A stretch of 64,000 nt of DNA from Roseovarius sp. TE539 (GCF_003298505.1 NZ_QNGB01000005.1:62001-126000); one strand, 5' to 3'. Positions 27,958 through 37,945 are shown, numbered from the stretch's first letter. Made by a program: numbers and translations. Notes: a model not told the origin generated them from the sequence alone.

Positions 27958-29286
27958 ATGCCGACAGAAATACTCATGCCCGCCCTGTCCCCGACCATGG
28001 AGGAGGGCACCCTTGCCAAGTGGTTGGTCAAGGAGGGCGACGAGGTCAACTCGGGCGACCTGCTGGCCGAGATCGAGACCGACAAGGCGACGATGGAATT
28101 CGAGGCCGTGGACGAAGGCACCATCGGCAAGATCCTGGTTGCCGAAGGCAGCGAAGCGGTGAAGGTGAACACGCCCATCGCGCTGCTGCTGGAAGAGGGC
28201 GAGAGCGCCGACGTTATGGACAACGACGCAGAAGGGACGCAAACCACCAGCGACCCGGACCCGCAACCGAAGGAACAGGACGGCTCCGGGGACGGCAAGG
28301 CGTCACCCGTGACCGAATCTGACACCCCCGCCCCGGCCGCACCAAGGGATGACAAGGGCGAACGCATTTTCGCCTCCCCCCTCGCGCGTCGGATCGCCGC
28401 CGAGAAGGGGCTGGATCTGGCCCAGATCACGGGCTCCGGCCCGCACGGGCGAATCGTCAAGGCGGATGTTGTCGATGCCAAGGCAGCCGACGCACCGGCC
28501 CCTGCCGCAGCGCCGGAACCAAGTGCCGATAAGGCCCCTGCCGCCGCACCCGCCGGCCCCTCGGCCGATGCGGTCGCGGCCATGTACCAGGGGCGCGACT
28601 ACGAGGAAATGAAGCTTGACGGGATGCGCAAGACCATCGCCGCGCGCCTGACGGAAGCCAAGCAGACCGTGCCTCATTTCTACCTTCGGCGCGATATCCG
28701 CCTGGACGCACTGATGAAATTCCGCAGCCAGCTCAACAAGCAACTCGAAGAGCGGGGCGTGAAGCTCTCGGTCAATGATTTCATCATCAAGGCTTGTGCA
28801 CTGGCCCTGCAATCCGTGCCGGACGCAAATGCAGTCTGGGCCGGGGACCGGATTCTCAAGCTCAAACCATCGGACGTGGCTGTCGCCGTGGCGATCGAGG
28901 GCGGGCTTTTCACGCCGGTACTCAGGGATGCCGATATGAAATCGCTCTCCGCGCTTTCGACAGAGATGAAGGATCTGGCCGGGCGCGCGCGTGACCGCAA
29001 GCTCAGCCCCGAAGAGTACCAGGGCGGCACCTTCGCCATATCCAACCTCGGCATGTTCGGGATCGAGAATTTCGACGCCGTCATCAATCCCCCGCATGGC
29101 GCGATCCTGGCCGTGGGCGCCGGGGTGAAGAAACCCGTGGTCGGCACCGATGGAGAACTGACGATGGCAACCGTCATGTCGGTCACCCTGAGCGTGGATC
29201 ACCGGGTCATCGACGGGGCGCTCGGCGCGCAACTCCTCGAACAGATCGTCCAGAACCTGGAAAACCCGATGGTGATGCTGGCCTGA
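27958..29286 (+). CDS. pdhC: Pyruvate dehydrogenase E2, dihydrolipoamide acetyltransferase
   Basis: A 442-residue E2 core protein. One lipoyl domain is at 1-80 (ETDKATMEF). A ~50-residue linker follows, then the peripheral subunit-binding domain ([20 protein letters not shown], about 140-175), a second Ala/Pro linker, and the catalytic acetyltransferase domain ending with the active-site [16 protein letters not shown]. It transfers acetyl from lipoamide to CoA. It starts 13 bases after pdhB and is followed by an intrinsic terminator; no lpd (E3) is present here. Confidence 0.97.
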   Translation: MPTEILMPALSPTMEEGTLAKWLVKEGDEVNSGDLLAEIETDKATMEFEAVDEGTIGKILVAEGSEAVKVNTPIALLLEEGESADVMDNDAEGTQTTSDPDPQPKEQDGSGDGKASPVTESDTPAPAAPRDDKGERIFASPLARRIAAEKGLDLAQITGSGPHGRIVKADVVDAKAADAPAPAAAPEPSADKAPAAAPAGPSADAVAAMYQGRDYEEMKLDGMRKTIAARLTEAKQTVPHFYLRRDIRLDALMKFRSQLNKQLEERGVKLSVNDFIIKACALALQSVPDANAVWAGDRILKLKPSDVAVAVAIEGGLFTPVLRDADMKSLSALSTEMKDLAGRARDRKLSPEEYQGGTFAISNLGMFGIENFDAVINPPHGAILAVGAGVKKPVVGTDGELTMATVMSVTLSVDHRVIDGALGAQLLEQIVQNLENPMVMLA

Positions 29287-29315
29287 ACGGCAGCGGATCT
29301 GCCGGACATCGTGGC

Positions 29316-29352
29316 AAGGCCCCGGGGCAATGACCCGGGGCCTTTTCCTTTT
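29316..29352 (+). terminator. Intrinsic terminator of the pdh operon
   Basis: AAGGCCCCGGG (29316-29326) and CCCGGGGCCTT (29334-29344) form an 11-bp stem around a seven-base loop. It is followed immediately by TTTTCCTTTT (29343-29352), 30 bases after the pdhC stop. Confidence 0.9.
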
Positions 29353-29518
29353 CGGGCCACAGTCCTGCCAGGCCATTGGCGCCGGCACACGTCATGCGCG
29401 CAGCGGGACCGTAGGTAAGGTTTCCCTCACTTGGCCCGCCGGGGCGCGCGGCGCATAGTCCCATGCATGGAGTTTCGAGTGTCACACCGTCAGAGACGGA
29501 AATATTCAAGGAAACAAG

Positions 29519-29839
29519 ATGATTGCGATCGACATGCACACCCCGGATGCCGTCATGATCTGCCGGGTGATCGGACTTCTCGGATTTGCAATCTATGTGC
29601 TGGGTTTTTTCCTGCTCTGCACCAGCCGTCTGACCAGTGAAACACCCCTGTTTTTCTTGATGAATCTGACCGCGGCATGCTGTGTGCTGATTTCTCTCGC
29701 GGTTGATTTCAATCTCAGCTCGGCGCTCATACAGGGATCTTACGTCATGATGTCACTCGCCGCGGTCACCATGCGCGCCCGGATGTGGCGCAGAAGGGCC
29801 ACGGCACATACGGCGCCGAATTTGACTGCTGAAACCTGA
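29519..29839 (+). CDS. Small membrane protein, CBU_0592-like
   Basis: A 106-residue protein with three hydrophobic segments (about 15-34, 43-61, 67-82). The order and motifs (VIGLLGFAIYVLGFFLL, PLFFLMNLTAACCVLISL, NLSSALIQGSYVMMSLAAV) match the CBU_0592-like domain found in small bacterial membrane proteins. Function unknown. The ATG at 29519 has AAGGAAAC close upstream. The hydrophilic C-terminus after the last helix is basic and short. It is convergent with cysE. Confidence 0.7.
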   Translation: MIAIDMHTPDAVMICRVIGLLGFAIYVLGFFLLCTSRLTSETPLFFLMNLTAACCVLISLAVDFNLSSALIQGSYVMMSLAAVTMRARMWRRRATAHTAPNLTAET

Positions 29840-29845
29840 TCGCGG

Positions 29846-30652
29846 TCAGCGCACGCCCAACAACTGGTCCATTGCCACCGAGGGTTGATCACACCCCGCT
29901 TCTCCGACGATCCTGGCCGGGACACCGGCCACCGTCTTGCAGGATGGAACCTCTTCAAGAACCACGGACCCCGCCGCGATACGGCTGCACTTGCCGACCC
30001 GGATATTGCCCAGAACCTTGGCGCCCGCACCGATCAGCACCCCGTCCCCGATCTTGGGATGACGATCTTCTTCTTCCTTGCCCGTACCACCAAGCGTCAC
30101 CGAGTGGAGCATCGACACGTTGTCACCGACCGTGGCGGTTTCACCGATCACGATGGAATGGGCATGGTCAATCATGATCCCCTTGCCGATACGTGCCGCC
30201 GGGTGAATATCCACACCGAACACTTCCGATACCCGCATCTGGAAGAACCGGGCGAGATCACGCCGCCCTTGTGTCCACAGCCAATGCGCGATGCGATAGG
30301 CTTGGATCGCCTGGAAACCCTTGAAGAAGAGAAGCGGCTGCACGTAGCGTTCGCAGGCCGGATCGCGGTCATGGACCGCCACGATATCGGCCCGCGCGGC
30401 GATTGCGATATCCGGGTCGGCGGCATAGGCCGCATCACAGATTTCCCGCAGGATCTGGCTGCCCATTTCGTCCGACGCCAGCTTCAGGGACATTCGGTAG
30501 GCCATCGCCGATTCGATGTCGCCATGGTGAAGAATCGACGAATGGACAAGCCCGCCAAGCAGCGGCTCGTCCCGGATCATCTCCTCGGCCTCGCGGGTGA
30601 TCCGTGCCCAGGTCGGATCCAGTTCGGCAAGCTTTGCACGCGTTTCAACCAT
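29846..30652 (-). CDS. cysE: Serine O-acetyltransferase
   Basis: A 268-residue enzyme acetylating serine for cysteine synthesis. N-terminal helical domain: the EPLLGGLVHSSILHHGDIES segment. The left-handed beta-helix hexapeptide repeats begin at VDIHPAARIGKGIMIDHAH, with catalytic His in DHAHSIVIGE and the LHSVTLGGTGK site. Start at 30652 (MVETRAKL) is preferred over the ATG two codons upstream, because AAGGAG sits one to two bases from that codon but about seven from the chosen one. Divergent from the DksA-like gene. Confidence 0.95.
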   Translation of the reverse strand: MVETRAKLAELDPTWARITREAEEMIRDEPLLGGLVHSSILHHGDIESAMAYRMSLKLASDEMGSQILREICDAAYAADPDIAIAARADIVAVHDRDPACERYVQPLLFFKGFQAIQAYRIAHWLWTQGRRDLARFFQMRVSEVFGVDIHPAARIGKGIMIDHAHSIVIGETATVGDNVSMLHSVTLGGTGKEEEDRHPKIGDGVLIGAGAKVLGNIRVGKCSRIAAGSVVLEEVPSCKTVAGVPARIVGEAGCDQPSVAMDQLLGVR

Positions 30653-30736
30653 TTTCATGCTCCTTCCGCTGTGCTTCATTATAGCAGATAGATGGGGCAG
30701 GCAAAATGCAATGCCGTGATCGGGGGCGTGACGGGT

Positions 30737-31075
30737 ATGAATGACGAGGCTCTGGCACGATTTCGTGAACTCATCGCGGAGCGGCTTGCCGCGCTCGACA
30801 ACGAGGACGCCCGCGGCGAGGCGGGACAGGCCACCGTCGAACTTGATCAGCAGGCTGTCGGCCGGCTCAGCCGCATGGACGCGCTTCAGAATCAGGCGAT
30901 GGCCAAGGCCAGCCATGCTCGCAGACAGGGTGAGCGGCGGCGCCTGAACGCCGCGCTCGCCCGCATCGAGGAGGGCGAATACGGCTTTTGCGAGGACTGC
31001 GGCGAGGATATCGCCGAAGGACGGCTCGAACTCGACCCGGCGGCCGGCAAATGCATCCAGTGCGCAAAAGGCTGA
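30737..31075 (+). CDS. DksA/TraR-type C4 zinc-finger protein
   Basis: A 112-residue DksA-like protein. Helical coiled-coil residues 1-75 are followed by the zinc knuckle CEDCGEDI...CIQC (two CxxC pairs separated by 17 residues). It is shorter than E. coli DksA (151 aa) and lacks its long N-terminal part. Proteins like this may bind RNA polymerase through the secondary channel. Start uncertain: ATG at 30737 (MNDEALARF) or an in-frame GTG at 30728. Its stop lies 18 bases from the end of the GTA cluster, convergently. Confidence 0.85.
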   Translation: MNDEALARFRELIAERLAALDNEDARGEAGQATVELDQQAVGRLSRMDALQNQAMAKASHARRQGERRRLNAALARIEEGEYGFCEDCGEDIAEGRLELDPAAGKCIQCAKG

Positions 31076-31093
31076 CCGCGGCGCACCGGCGGC

Positions 31094-34000
31094 CTAACCT
31101 TCCAATGGCAGAACAGCGAAGGCTCCGGGTCCGAAGCGCGCCGAAATCTGTGCGACCCGCAACTCGTAGGCACCATCCAGATCGTCCTGGGCCCGCGCAG
31201 TGGCGCCGTAGGTCCATTGCGGCCCGTTCACTGTTTCCTCGCGCAGGATGACGTTGCCCTGTACCACGCGCACAAGATAGCTTTCGGTTTCCTCGCCCAA
31301 CGGCACTTCGGGCGTGTTCCATGGGTCACCGTCGATCCGGGTTCGGCGAATCCATGTCAGATGCAGATTTCCTGCCGGATCGGGCGCAGTGCGCATGTGA
31401 ACGGGGCGCAGGGGGCGCAGGCCGATGCCGTCAAACGCCATGACCGCGTGACTGTAGGACGGATCGTCCACCGGACGGCCGGCCGGCCCGATCCGGTAAT
31501 GCCGCGCCCGCCCGCGCTGTGCAGCCTTCAGGGCGATCTGAGTGGGTGTTCCATCCATCATCACCACCCATGACCCGGCCGGCCAGCCGCCTTCGGGCAC
31601 CGCCACCTCGGTGCCCAGTTGCCCGCGCAGCCGGTGGCGCAGAACGTAGGTGTCCGCCTCCACCAGTTCCGCATCCCGGAACTGTATCAGTTCCCACGCG
31701 CCGGGCGTGCCGTCCCCCACAGCGCACAGATTGCTCCCGTTCAGCATCGCCGTCTCCGAAACGCTTTCCACAGTCCCGTTCACCATCTTCAGGAAAAGGC
31801 CCTCACCTCTGTCGATACGCCCCGGCGCCATTGGCGCGAGGGGTGTCTCCGTGATCCCGACCCGGGCGCGTTTGGAAATGATCTGATCCAGGACGTAATC
31901 GGCGTCAGAGTCCGAGGAATGGACAGCGGCCGACCCCGGCCACGTATCGCCACTGACAGCCACATGTGGCGCATGCGGAACTTCGTCGCCGGTCATCAGC
32001 GGCAAATCCAGAAAGAAGGGCAGAACCGGCAGAGGCGGCACGAAGGGGCGCAGCCGCGGCGGTGTCTCGGCAATTTCCACATGGCGGTAACTCTCCGGCT
32101 CGATCCGAACCGCCTCGAGGCGCTGCGCATGGCCCAGCTGCTCGACATTGTCGATACGGAACCGGCCCTGCCCGCCCGACCCCTCAAGGCCGAGGATATC
32201 CCCCGGCCCAAGATCAAGGCGCGAGGGCGGAAGATGCAACTCCACCCGATCGCCCGAGGCGCGCGCCTCCGACAACCATCGCTCGACCACCTGCCGGCCT
32301 TCCGCGCGTGTCATCACCAGCGGCATTTCCGAACTCGAAACCGCATGGGTGGCGTCATCGTGCAGGATCGCCTCCTCGGCGATCACCGCGTAATCGGCAT
32401 TCGCTTCCACGAAACGCAGCCGCACCCGCCCCGACAATTCGGAACCGCCGTCGCGGATTCGCCGGATCGGGGCATCGCCGTCCATGCGCACCATGGCCGT
32501 TTCAGGCACTGCTTGCTGCGTCAGCCCGTCGCGCATCCGGAATCCCAGGCTGCCGCCTCTCTCGACCGCATCCACCCCGTAGCGCAACAGCAATGGCTGC
32601 AGCACCGCACGCGCCGGTTCGACATCGGTGACTGTGTAACCGCGCACGAGCGCATGCAGCCCCGACGTGTCCACCGCCTCCAGGCCCGAGCGTGCGGCAA
32701 CCTCCCGTATGACAGCAGCCAGCGACCGCGCAGAGGCACGCCCGGTGATCCAGTGTCCGCGCGCGTAGTTTCCACCGTCGCGCCAAAGGCCATCGTTGTT
32801 GGGAAAGAACGGAAACGGGCGCGCGTCCCAGGCCCAGACATGGGCATGATCCATGTCCAGCATCGGGCCCTCGTAGATATCCGAAACCGGATTGTTGGCA
32901 GGATCGGTCCAGTAGCCGGTCATCGCGCGCAGATACTGGCGTTGTACAAGCGTATCCTGCTGCCCGTTCGAATGATAGGGCAGCGCCGACTCCGAGGATT
33001 TGGGATCAAGGAACTTGTTGGGCTGGTTGGTGCCCTTGTCCACCGCCGCGCACCCCATCTCGGTAAAGCGTACAGGCTTGGACCGCGGCACCCACGCCGT
33101 CGGTTGCGCTGCGCGTACCCCGTCGACGCGTTCGTGGTGGCGGTGCTCCCACCAGTTACGAACATCCTTGACGCGCCAGATCCAAGGCTCGCCATAATCG
33201 CCATCGGTAATCGGCGTCCGGATCTGTGCCGCTCGGGCCTCGCGCGAATGGTAAAACCAGTCGTAAAGCTCACCGCCCTCGATATTGGCCTGCAGATAGT
33301 CAAGGTCATAGATGCTGTCCGCCCCGGCGTCGGCGTCTGCATGATCCATCCCGTCGCGCCAGTCCGACAAGGGCATGTAATTGTCGATGCCAACAAAATC
33401 TATGTTGTCGTCAGCCCAGAGCGGATCGAGATGGAAAAACCGGTCGCCGCTGCCATCCTGAGGCTGGTGGCCGGAATACTCGGACCAGTCGGCGGCATAG
33501 CTGATCTTGACGTCGGGCCCGAGGATCTGGCGCACCTCGGCCGCCAGGTCGACGAATTGCTGTACCGCGGGAAAGCTGTTCCCGGGGCCGCGGATCTGTG
33601 TCAGCCCGCGCATTTCCGATCCGATACAGAAACTTTCGACACCGCCAGCCGCGGCGCAAAGGGCTGCCTGATGCAGGATGAAGCGCCGGAGGCCCCATTC
33701 ATCCGGGCCGTGGTAGCTGACAGGGCTCTGCTTGACCGCTCCGCCATAGCTCAGCAGTGATCGCGCATCACCAGGCTCCTCCGGGGCCGGCGAAACCGGC
33801 GTGATGCCGAAATCCGCTGCCTTGGCGGTGCCGAAGAACGCCGCCACCTCGGCCACCGCCGTGGCAGTGCCGTCAGGGCTTCCCGGGCGCCCCGGCGCGA
33901 TCGAGGTCGTGATCCGCCCACGCCACGGCAATACAGCCTGCGTACCGGCATCGCTGTAGGGGTCGGGAAGAACATTGCCTTCGAACTGGTCCATCAGGAT

Positions 34001-35101
34001 GAACGGATAATACATCACCTCCTGACCGGCCTGCCGCAACGCCAGGATACCCTCGATCACGGAGGCGTCGGTGGGCGTGCCTCCATAGACCGGCCGGTCC
34101 TCCGCATCCCGAACAACGAGCGGAGCATCACCACGGGACAACCCGGCGACCTGCCAGGGCATGTTGACCGCATCGAATTGCGCGTGTTCCACCTTGGGCC
34201 GGACCGTGCAGTGCCCGCAACGCAGGTCGTCTCCGAACCAGCTCACCACCAGCGCGACCGACCCGCAGGCCGGAAGCTCGCCACGCAGATTGTCCAGCGC
34301 GGTCGCGAAATCGGCCTTTTCCGAAGGCGTGTTCACATTTGCAAGCTCCACTGACCCAGGGCCGGGATTCATGCGTACCGGCGTGGTGGCGAGCGAGTAT
34401 TCACCGCTGCCCGGCAACAGCGCCACCGCCCGTACCCCGTGTGCCGGATCAAGCGCCGCGCCCGGCTCTTCCGGCTGTGCGGGACGGCTGACCTCGAAGG
34501 TGAACTGCGGAACCCGGTTGCCGAAGCGCCCAAGCTCCAGATCCTCGATCACCACGTAGGCGGTCCCGCGATAAGCGGGAACAGTGCCCGACCCTTCAAC
34601 CGCTTCGATCTTGGGATCGGGAAGCTGATCGGCACTGCCAGGATAAATTCGCATCGCGAGGCTGTCGCGCGCAATCTCGGTCCCGTCGGCCCAGGCCCGT
34701 CCGACATGGGTGATCTCGCCCTCGCACAGCGCCAGCGCCACGCTCACAGAATAGCTGAACTCGCGCCGGGCCGGGGGGCGCGGGGCGCCCTTGCCGCCGC
34801 CACCCCCTTCCACCGTGACCTCCTCACGGAACTCCGTGGCCCAGATCACCTGCCCCGAGACCCTCATCCGGCCATGGATCTGCGCAATCGCGTCACCCTC
34901 TCCGGCACCTGTCAGGCGCAGCCTCTGCACCCGTCCGGTTTCGATCACTTCCGAGCCACTGCCCAGAAGCCGCTGATCTATCGACCGCCCGATCACGGCA
35001 CCGGCAAAGCGTCCGGCCGCAGCCGCCGAAAGGCCCAGTACACTGCCGCCCAGCGATCCGCCGATTGCCGCGCCCGCCGCCGATAAAATTACCGTCGCCA
35101 T
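31094..35101 (-). CDS. g15: GTA baseplate megatron protein (TIM-barrel domain), RcGTA g15 homologue
   Basis: A 1335-residue protein, the last and largest gene of the GTA cluster. N-terminus: a hydrophobic Gly/Ala-rich segment (AAGAAIGGSLGGSVLGLSAA). Residues ~440-730 form the GTA TIM-barrel (glycoside-hydrolase-like) domain, with FCIGSEMRGLTQIRG, ISYAADWSEYSG and HAHVWAWDARPFPFFPN. The C-terminal half contains beta-rich tail-tip domains, ending in FnIII-like sequence. In RcGTA this protein (Rcc01698) forms the baseplate tip contacting the cell. Start abuts the g14 stop without gap. Confidence 0.95.
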   Translation of the reverse strand: MATVILSAAGAAIGGSLGGSVLGLSAAAAGRFAGAVIGRSIDQRLLGSGSEVIETGRVQRLRLTGAGEGDAIAQIHGRMRVSGQVIWATEFREEVTVEGGGGGKGAPRPPARREFSYSVSVALALCEGEITHVGRAWADGTEIARDSLAMRIYPGSADQLPDPKIEAVEGSGTVPAYRGTAYVVIEDLELGRFGNRVPQFTFEVSRPAQPEEPGAALDPAHGVRAVALLPGSGEYSLATTPVRMNPGPGSVELANVNTPSEKADFATALDNLRGELPACGSVALVVSWFGDDLRCGHCTVRPKVEHAQFDAVNMPWQVAGLSRGDAPLVVRDAEDRPVYGGTPTDASVIEGILALRQAGQEVMYYPFILMDQFEGNVLPDPYSDAGTQAVLPWRGRITTSIAPGRPGSPDGTATAVAEVAAFFGTAKAADFGITPVSPAPEEPGDARSLLSYGGAVKQSPVSYHGPDEWGLRRFILHQAALCAAAGGVESFCIGSEMRGLTQIRGPGNSFPAVQQFVDLAAEVRQILGPDVKISYAADWSEYSGHQPQDGSGDRFFHLDPLWADDNIDFVGIDNYMPLSDWRDGMDHADADAGADSIYDLDYLQANIEGGELYDWFYHSREARAAQIRTPITDGDYGEPWIWRVKDVRNWWEHRHHERVDGVRAAQPTAWVPRSKPVRFTEMGCAAVDKGTNQPNKFLDPKSSESALPYHSNGQQDTLVQRQYLRAMTGYWTDPANNPVSDIYEGPMLDMDHAHVWAWDARPFPFFPNNDGLWRDGGNYARGHWITGRASARSLAAVIREVAARSGLEAVDTSGLHALVRGYTVTDVEPARAVLQPLLLRYGVDAVERGGSLGFRMRDGLTQQAVPETAMVRMDGDAPIRRIRDGGSELSGRVRLRFVEANADYAVIAEEAILHDDATHAVSSSEMPLVMTRAEGRQVVERWLSEARASGDRVELHLPPSRLDLGPGDILGLEGSGGQGRFRIDNVEQLGHAQRLEAVRIEPESYRHVEIAETPPRLRPFVPPLPVLPFFLDLPLMTGDEVPHAPHVAVSGDTWPGSAAVHSSDSDADYVLDQIISKRARVGITETPLAPMAPGRIDRGEGLFLKMVNGTVESVSETAMLNGSNLCAVGDGTPGAWELIQFRDAELVEADTYVLRHRLRGQLGTEVAVPEGGWPAGSWVVMMDGTPTQIALKAAQRGRARHYRIGPAGRPVDDPSYSHAVMAFDGIGLRPLRPVHMRTAPDPAGNLHLTWIRRTRIDGDPWNTPEVPLGEETESYLVRVVQGNVILREETVNGPQWTYGATARAQDDLDGAYELRVAQISARFGPGAFAVLPLEG

Positions 35102-35551
35102 CTACTCGCCCTCCTCGGGAAATGTGAACCGGGCCACGATCCGGCGCCGCCACGGTGTGCTGAGCGGGCTCTCCACCACGCCATGACCCGAGTACGCATG
35201 GATAAAGCTCGCCTGCGCGCCAATTCTTCCAGTCAGTCCAAGATGCTTGGCCACCGATCCCGCCCGCATCCGGAACAGAAGCACGTCGCCCGACGCCTCG
35301 TCCTGCCCGGTTGGTTTGGCACGCAGATGCCGCAACGCCGCCTGCCACAGCACCTCTTCACGCGCGGGCTCCGACCAGTCCATCGAATAGGCCGGTGGTT
35401 GCTCGGGTTCGGTTCCCACCACCTCGCGCCAGATCCCGCGGATCAGCCCGAGACAATCCGCGCCCGCCCCGCGCCGCGAGGCCTGATGCCGGTAGGGCGT
35501 GCCGATCCACTCCCTTGCCGCCCTTGCCGCACGTTCACCCTGCACGTTCAT
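35102..35551 (-). CDS. g14: GTA NlpC/P60-type cell-wall peptidase, g14 homologue
   Basis: A 149-residue peptidase of the NlpC/P60 fold. The catalytic Cys is in RGAGADCLGLIRG (about 28-40) and the His in AKHLGLTGRIG, followed by the FIHAYSGHGVVES segment. It is predicted to cut peptidoglycan during DNA injection. Start at 35551 (MNVQGERAARAAREWIGTPY) overlaps the g13 stop by four bases; the frame is open for 40 codons upstream without similarity. Confidence 0.93.
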   Translation of the reverse strand: MNVQGERAARAAREWIGTPYRHQASRRGAGADCLGLIRGIWREVVGTEPEQPPAYSMDWSEPAREEVLWQAALRHLRAKPTGQDEASGDVLLFRMRAGSVAKHLGLTGRIGAQASFIHAYSGHGVVESPLSTPWRRRIVARFTFPEEGE

Positions 35552-36438
35552 GACCGTCGGCTCCCACCGTCCAGTCGTGCCGCTTTCGCCGGGTCGGTGA
35601 TCGTCCAGTCGTCGCCAGGAATGTCGGGGAAGCCTTGAAAGTTCAGAAGATTGTCGAACTTGATCCGGCAAGTCTCCATACGCTTGTCGCAGCCCGCCTC
35701 AAGCCGCAGCCTGTCGCCCGGCGCCACTGCCGCCCGCAGCGGGTGCCACAGTTCGATAACCCGCGCGCCGTCTGCCTCGCGGTCGCGCTTGATCAGCCCT
35801 GTCAGGCCTTTGGCCGCGCCCGAAATCATCTCCAGGCGCCCGTGCCGGAACCAGTCCGGATCGAACCCCGGCAGCCCGCCGAAACCGAAGATCCGGCCCT
35901 CTTCCACCGTTTGAACATCCCGTTCGGTCGCGTAGCCCGGCGTTTCAAGGTCGAAGCGGCAATCGCCATCGCCAAGCACCGCGGTACAGGGCTTCTGATA
36001 GACCCGACCCACCGGCCGGTTCAGCGCCTCGGCCAGCCCCCGCAACTCTGCCTCGAAGGCGCCGCCCGCGCGGCGCAGCTCGCCGATCGTCCCGGTGAAC
36101 TGCAACTGCCGTTGGCGCACTGCATCCCAGTTCACGATCCAGGCGCGCACCTCGGCCCCGTCGAAGCGCCCCGCCTCGATATCCGCCTCGCGGATCGCGA
36201 CATCACTCAGTGCGCCCAGTGCCTCCGTGTTGTCCACGGCAAGGCCGGTGCCCTGCTGAACCGCCAGCGCGCTGAGGCCGGTTTCGGCACGAAATGTGAT
36301 CCCCTCGAAGCTCAGATCCCGGTCATGATCGGTGAACCCCATGACCACACCATCGCGCCGCCTGACCGACCAGCAACGGCAAGTGGTCGTGGTCCCGCCC
36401 TTGAGGTGGGCCAGCAGGTCCGCGTCAAAGCCGCTCAT
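35548..36438 (-). CDS. g13: GTA tail hub protein (DUF2163), g13 homologue
   Basis: A 296-residue protein with an N-terminal DUF2163 and a C-terminal phage BR0599-like domain. Cysteines at 151, 160, 250 and 257 (PCTAVLGDGDC and GCDKRMETC) match the four-Cys set of lambda gpL-like hub proteins, which can bind an iron-sulfur cluster. In RcGTA (Rcc01696) it forms the baseplate hub. ATG overlaps the g12 stop by four bases. Confidence 0.92.
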   Translation of the reverse strand: MSGFDADLLAHLKGGTTTTCRCWSVRRRDGVVMGFTDHDRDLSFEGITFRAETGLSALAVQQGTGLAVDNTEALGALSDVAIREADIEAGRFDGAEVRAWIVNWDAVRQRQLQFTGTIGELRRAGGAFEAELRGLAEALNRPVGRVYQKPCTAVLGDGDCRFDLETPGYATERDVQTVEEGRIFGFGGLPGFDPDWFRHGRLEMISGAAKGLTGLIKRDREADGARVIELWHPLRAAVAPGDRLRLEAGCDKRMETCRIKFDNLLNFQGFPDIPGDDWTITDPAKAARLDGGSRRS

Positions 36439-37067
36439 GCCCGGATCTCCACCACCGGCACGCTGGGCACCTCGCCGGCCTGGAAGCTGGCAAGGCTGGT
36501 CTGGATACGGTCGGTGTCGAAGCGCACGGGCACGTCGAACTCGAACCCCGCTGTGATCTCCAGCCCGGCATTGGGCGGATGCCGGAAGCGGATGATGCCG
36601 GTGACTTCATCCACGCTGTAATGGATTCCGTCCTGCTGCTCGTCCCCGGAAAGACCGATCCTCACGGTGCCGCGTACCGGCTTGTGAATGGGCCGCGCAT
36701 AACTCTGCCCGCCCGAGCGATAGGTCTTCGTCAACCGGAATTCGGCGGTCACGTCATCACCCGTCGCGATCAACTGATCGCGGTAATCGGGCAAGGCCCC
36801 GGCACGCCCGGACTTGAAATCTGTCCAGTCCTTCCAGCGAAATCCATGCATCTGCCCGCGCCGCGCCTCGAAAAATGCGATCAGCGTCTCGATATCGTCC
36901 AGTGAACGCATCGCGACCCCCGCGTCGAAGCGGCGCCGCGAATGTGCCCAGGGCGTGTTGCGTTCCTCGTACCCGTTGGCCAGTGTCACCACATCGGTGT
37001 GGCGCTCCGGTCCGCCCATCGAGCCGAAGCTCAGGCTGGCAGGAAATCTAACCTCATGAAAAGCCAT
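36435..37067 (-). CDS. g12: GTA distal tail protein (DUF2460), g12 homologue
   Basis: A 210-residue protein beginning MAFHEVRFPASLSFGSMGGP, the conserved start of the DUF2460/TIGR02217 family. Other landmarks: ERNTPWAHSRRRFDAGVAMR, MHGFRWKDWTDFKSG and IHYSVDEVTGIIRFRHPP. In RcGTA it is the distal tail (Dit-like) ring linking tail tube and baseplate. Start at 37067 has GGGGAGAG ahead; the frame is open for 35 further codons but without similarity. Confidence 0.93.
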   Translation of the reverse strand: MAFHEVRFPASLSFGSMGGPERHTDVVTLANGYEERNTPWAHSRRRFDAGVAMRSLDDIETLIAFFEARRGQMHGFRWKDWTDFKSGRAGALPDYRDQLIATGDDVTAEFRLTKTYRSGGQSYARPIHKPVRGTVRIGLSGDEQQDGIHYSVDEVTGIIRFRHPPNAGLEITAGFEFDVPVRFDTDRIQTSLASFQAGEVPSVPVVEIRA

Positions 37068-37089
37068 CGTCTCTCTCCCCTTTGATACC

Positions 37090-37749
37090 TCAGCGGTTGC
37101 GCCGGCCATGTCCGATTGCGCGGCCAAGCCGCGCGGCGATCTGGCCCTGGCTGCGGCGGAACCCCTCGGCATCGGGGGTGGTGACGTTCATGACCACGTG
37201 CACCGCGCCGCCGCCTCCGCCGCGCACGCCGAGTTTTCCGTCAGACCCGCGCGCAAGCGGCATGATCGCCTCGGGCCCCGCCTCGCCCATCAATCCGGTG
37301 CCGCCACGCATCGGAAAGGTGACCGGCCCGCTGACGACACCACCGCTGGCAAACGGCTGCACTCGCCCTTGGGCAAAGCTGGCCCCGTTCCCGAACGGGA
37401 AAAGCCCGCTCACCAACCCGCCAACCCCCTGTGCCAGAAGCCCGCCGACATGATCGGTGACAGGGCGTACCGCGGTATTGAACGCGGTGCTGATCATCGA
37501 GTTGGCCAGCGTGTCCAGTGTCTGGGAAAGGCTGTCGCCGCGCAGAACCGCCCCGTCGATGGCGCGTTTCAGCCCCCTGCTCATGCCCCTTTCAAGGGTC
37601 GCCACATCGCGGCCGGTGCCGGCAAAGGAGGCGCGCACCCGCGCCATCTCACCGTTGAAAGCCGCCGCCATGCCCGCCGCCGCACCGAAATTCTCGTCCA
37701 GTGCCGAAACTTGTGTATCCAGATCGTCCAACCGGTCCAGATCATCCAT
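37090..37749 (-). CDS. g11: GTA tail tape measure protein, g11 homologue
   Basis: A 219-residue tape measure protein, very short compared with phage equivalents, consistent with the short GTA tail. N-terminus is acidic helical (MDDLDRLDDLDTQVSALDEN), the middle has a hydrophobic Ala/Gly segment (GGLLAQGVGGLVSGLFPFG), and the C-terminus carries FASGGVVSGP, GLMGEAGPEAIMPLARG and Gly-rich repeats typical of phage tail-tape C-termini. It overlaps g10.1 by eight bases. Confidence 0.9.
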   Translation of the reverse strand: MDDLDRLDDLDTQVSALDENFGAAAGMAAAFNGEMARVRASFAGTGRDVATLERGMSRGLKRAIDGAVLRGDSLSQTLDTLANSMISTAFNTAVRPVTDHVGGLLAQGVGGLVSGLFPFGNGASFAQGRVQPFASGGVVSGPVTFPMRGGTGLMGEAGPEAIMPLARGSDGKLGVRGGGGGAVHVVMNVTTPDAEGFRRSQGQIAARLGRAIGHGRRNR

Positions 37750-37945
37750 CGCCCTGATCTCCCTTCTTGTCCGGGTAAGCCCGCAGCAGTTCGTCAAGCC
37801 GCGCCCGCGCCAGTGGCGCCTCCGGCTCCGAGCGGCCCAGCAACAGCCGCAGTTCCGCCGGGGTCAGCGCCCAGAAATCCCTCGGGCGCAGGGCAAGGCC
37901 CCGAATCCCCGCCTGCATCAGAGCTGGCCAGTCGAAGCCGCTCAT
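37742..37945 (-). CDS. GTA small tail protein, g10.1 homologue (TIGR02216)
   Basis: A 67-residue protein beginning MSGFDWPALMQAGIRGLALR and containing LTPAELRLLLG, the pattern of the short phage protein family TIGR02216, which functions with tail assembly chaperones. Its start overlaps the g10 stop by four bases (37942-37945), and its end overlaps g11 by eight, so expression is coupled to both. Confidence 0.85.
   Translation of the reverse strand: MSGFDWPALMQAGIRGLALRPRDFWALTPAELRLLLGRSEPEAPLARARLDELLRAYPDKKGDQGDG

Noticed and set aside
26409-28583. A 724-codon open frame antisense to pdhB/pdhC
   Set aside because: It lies opposite two intact pdh genes and resembles no family; its Gly/Ala/His composition is typical of GC-rich shadows.
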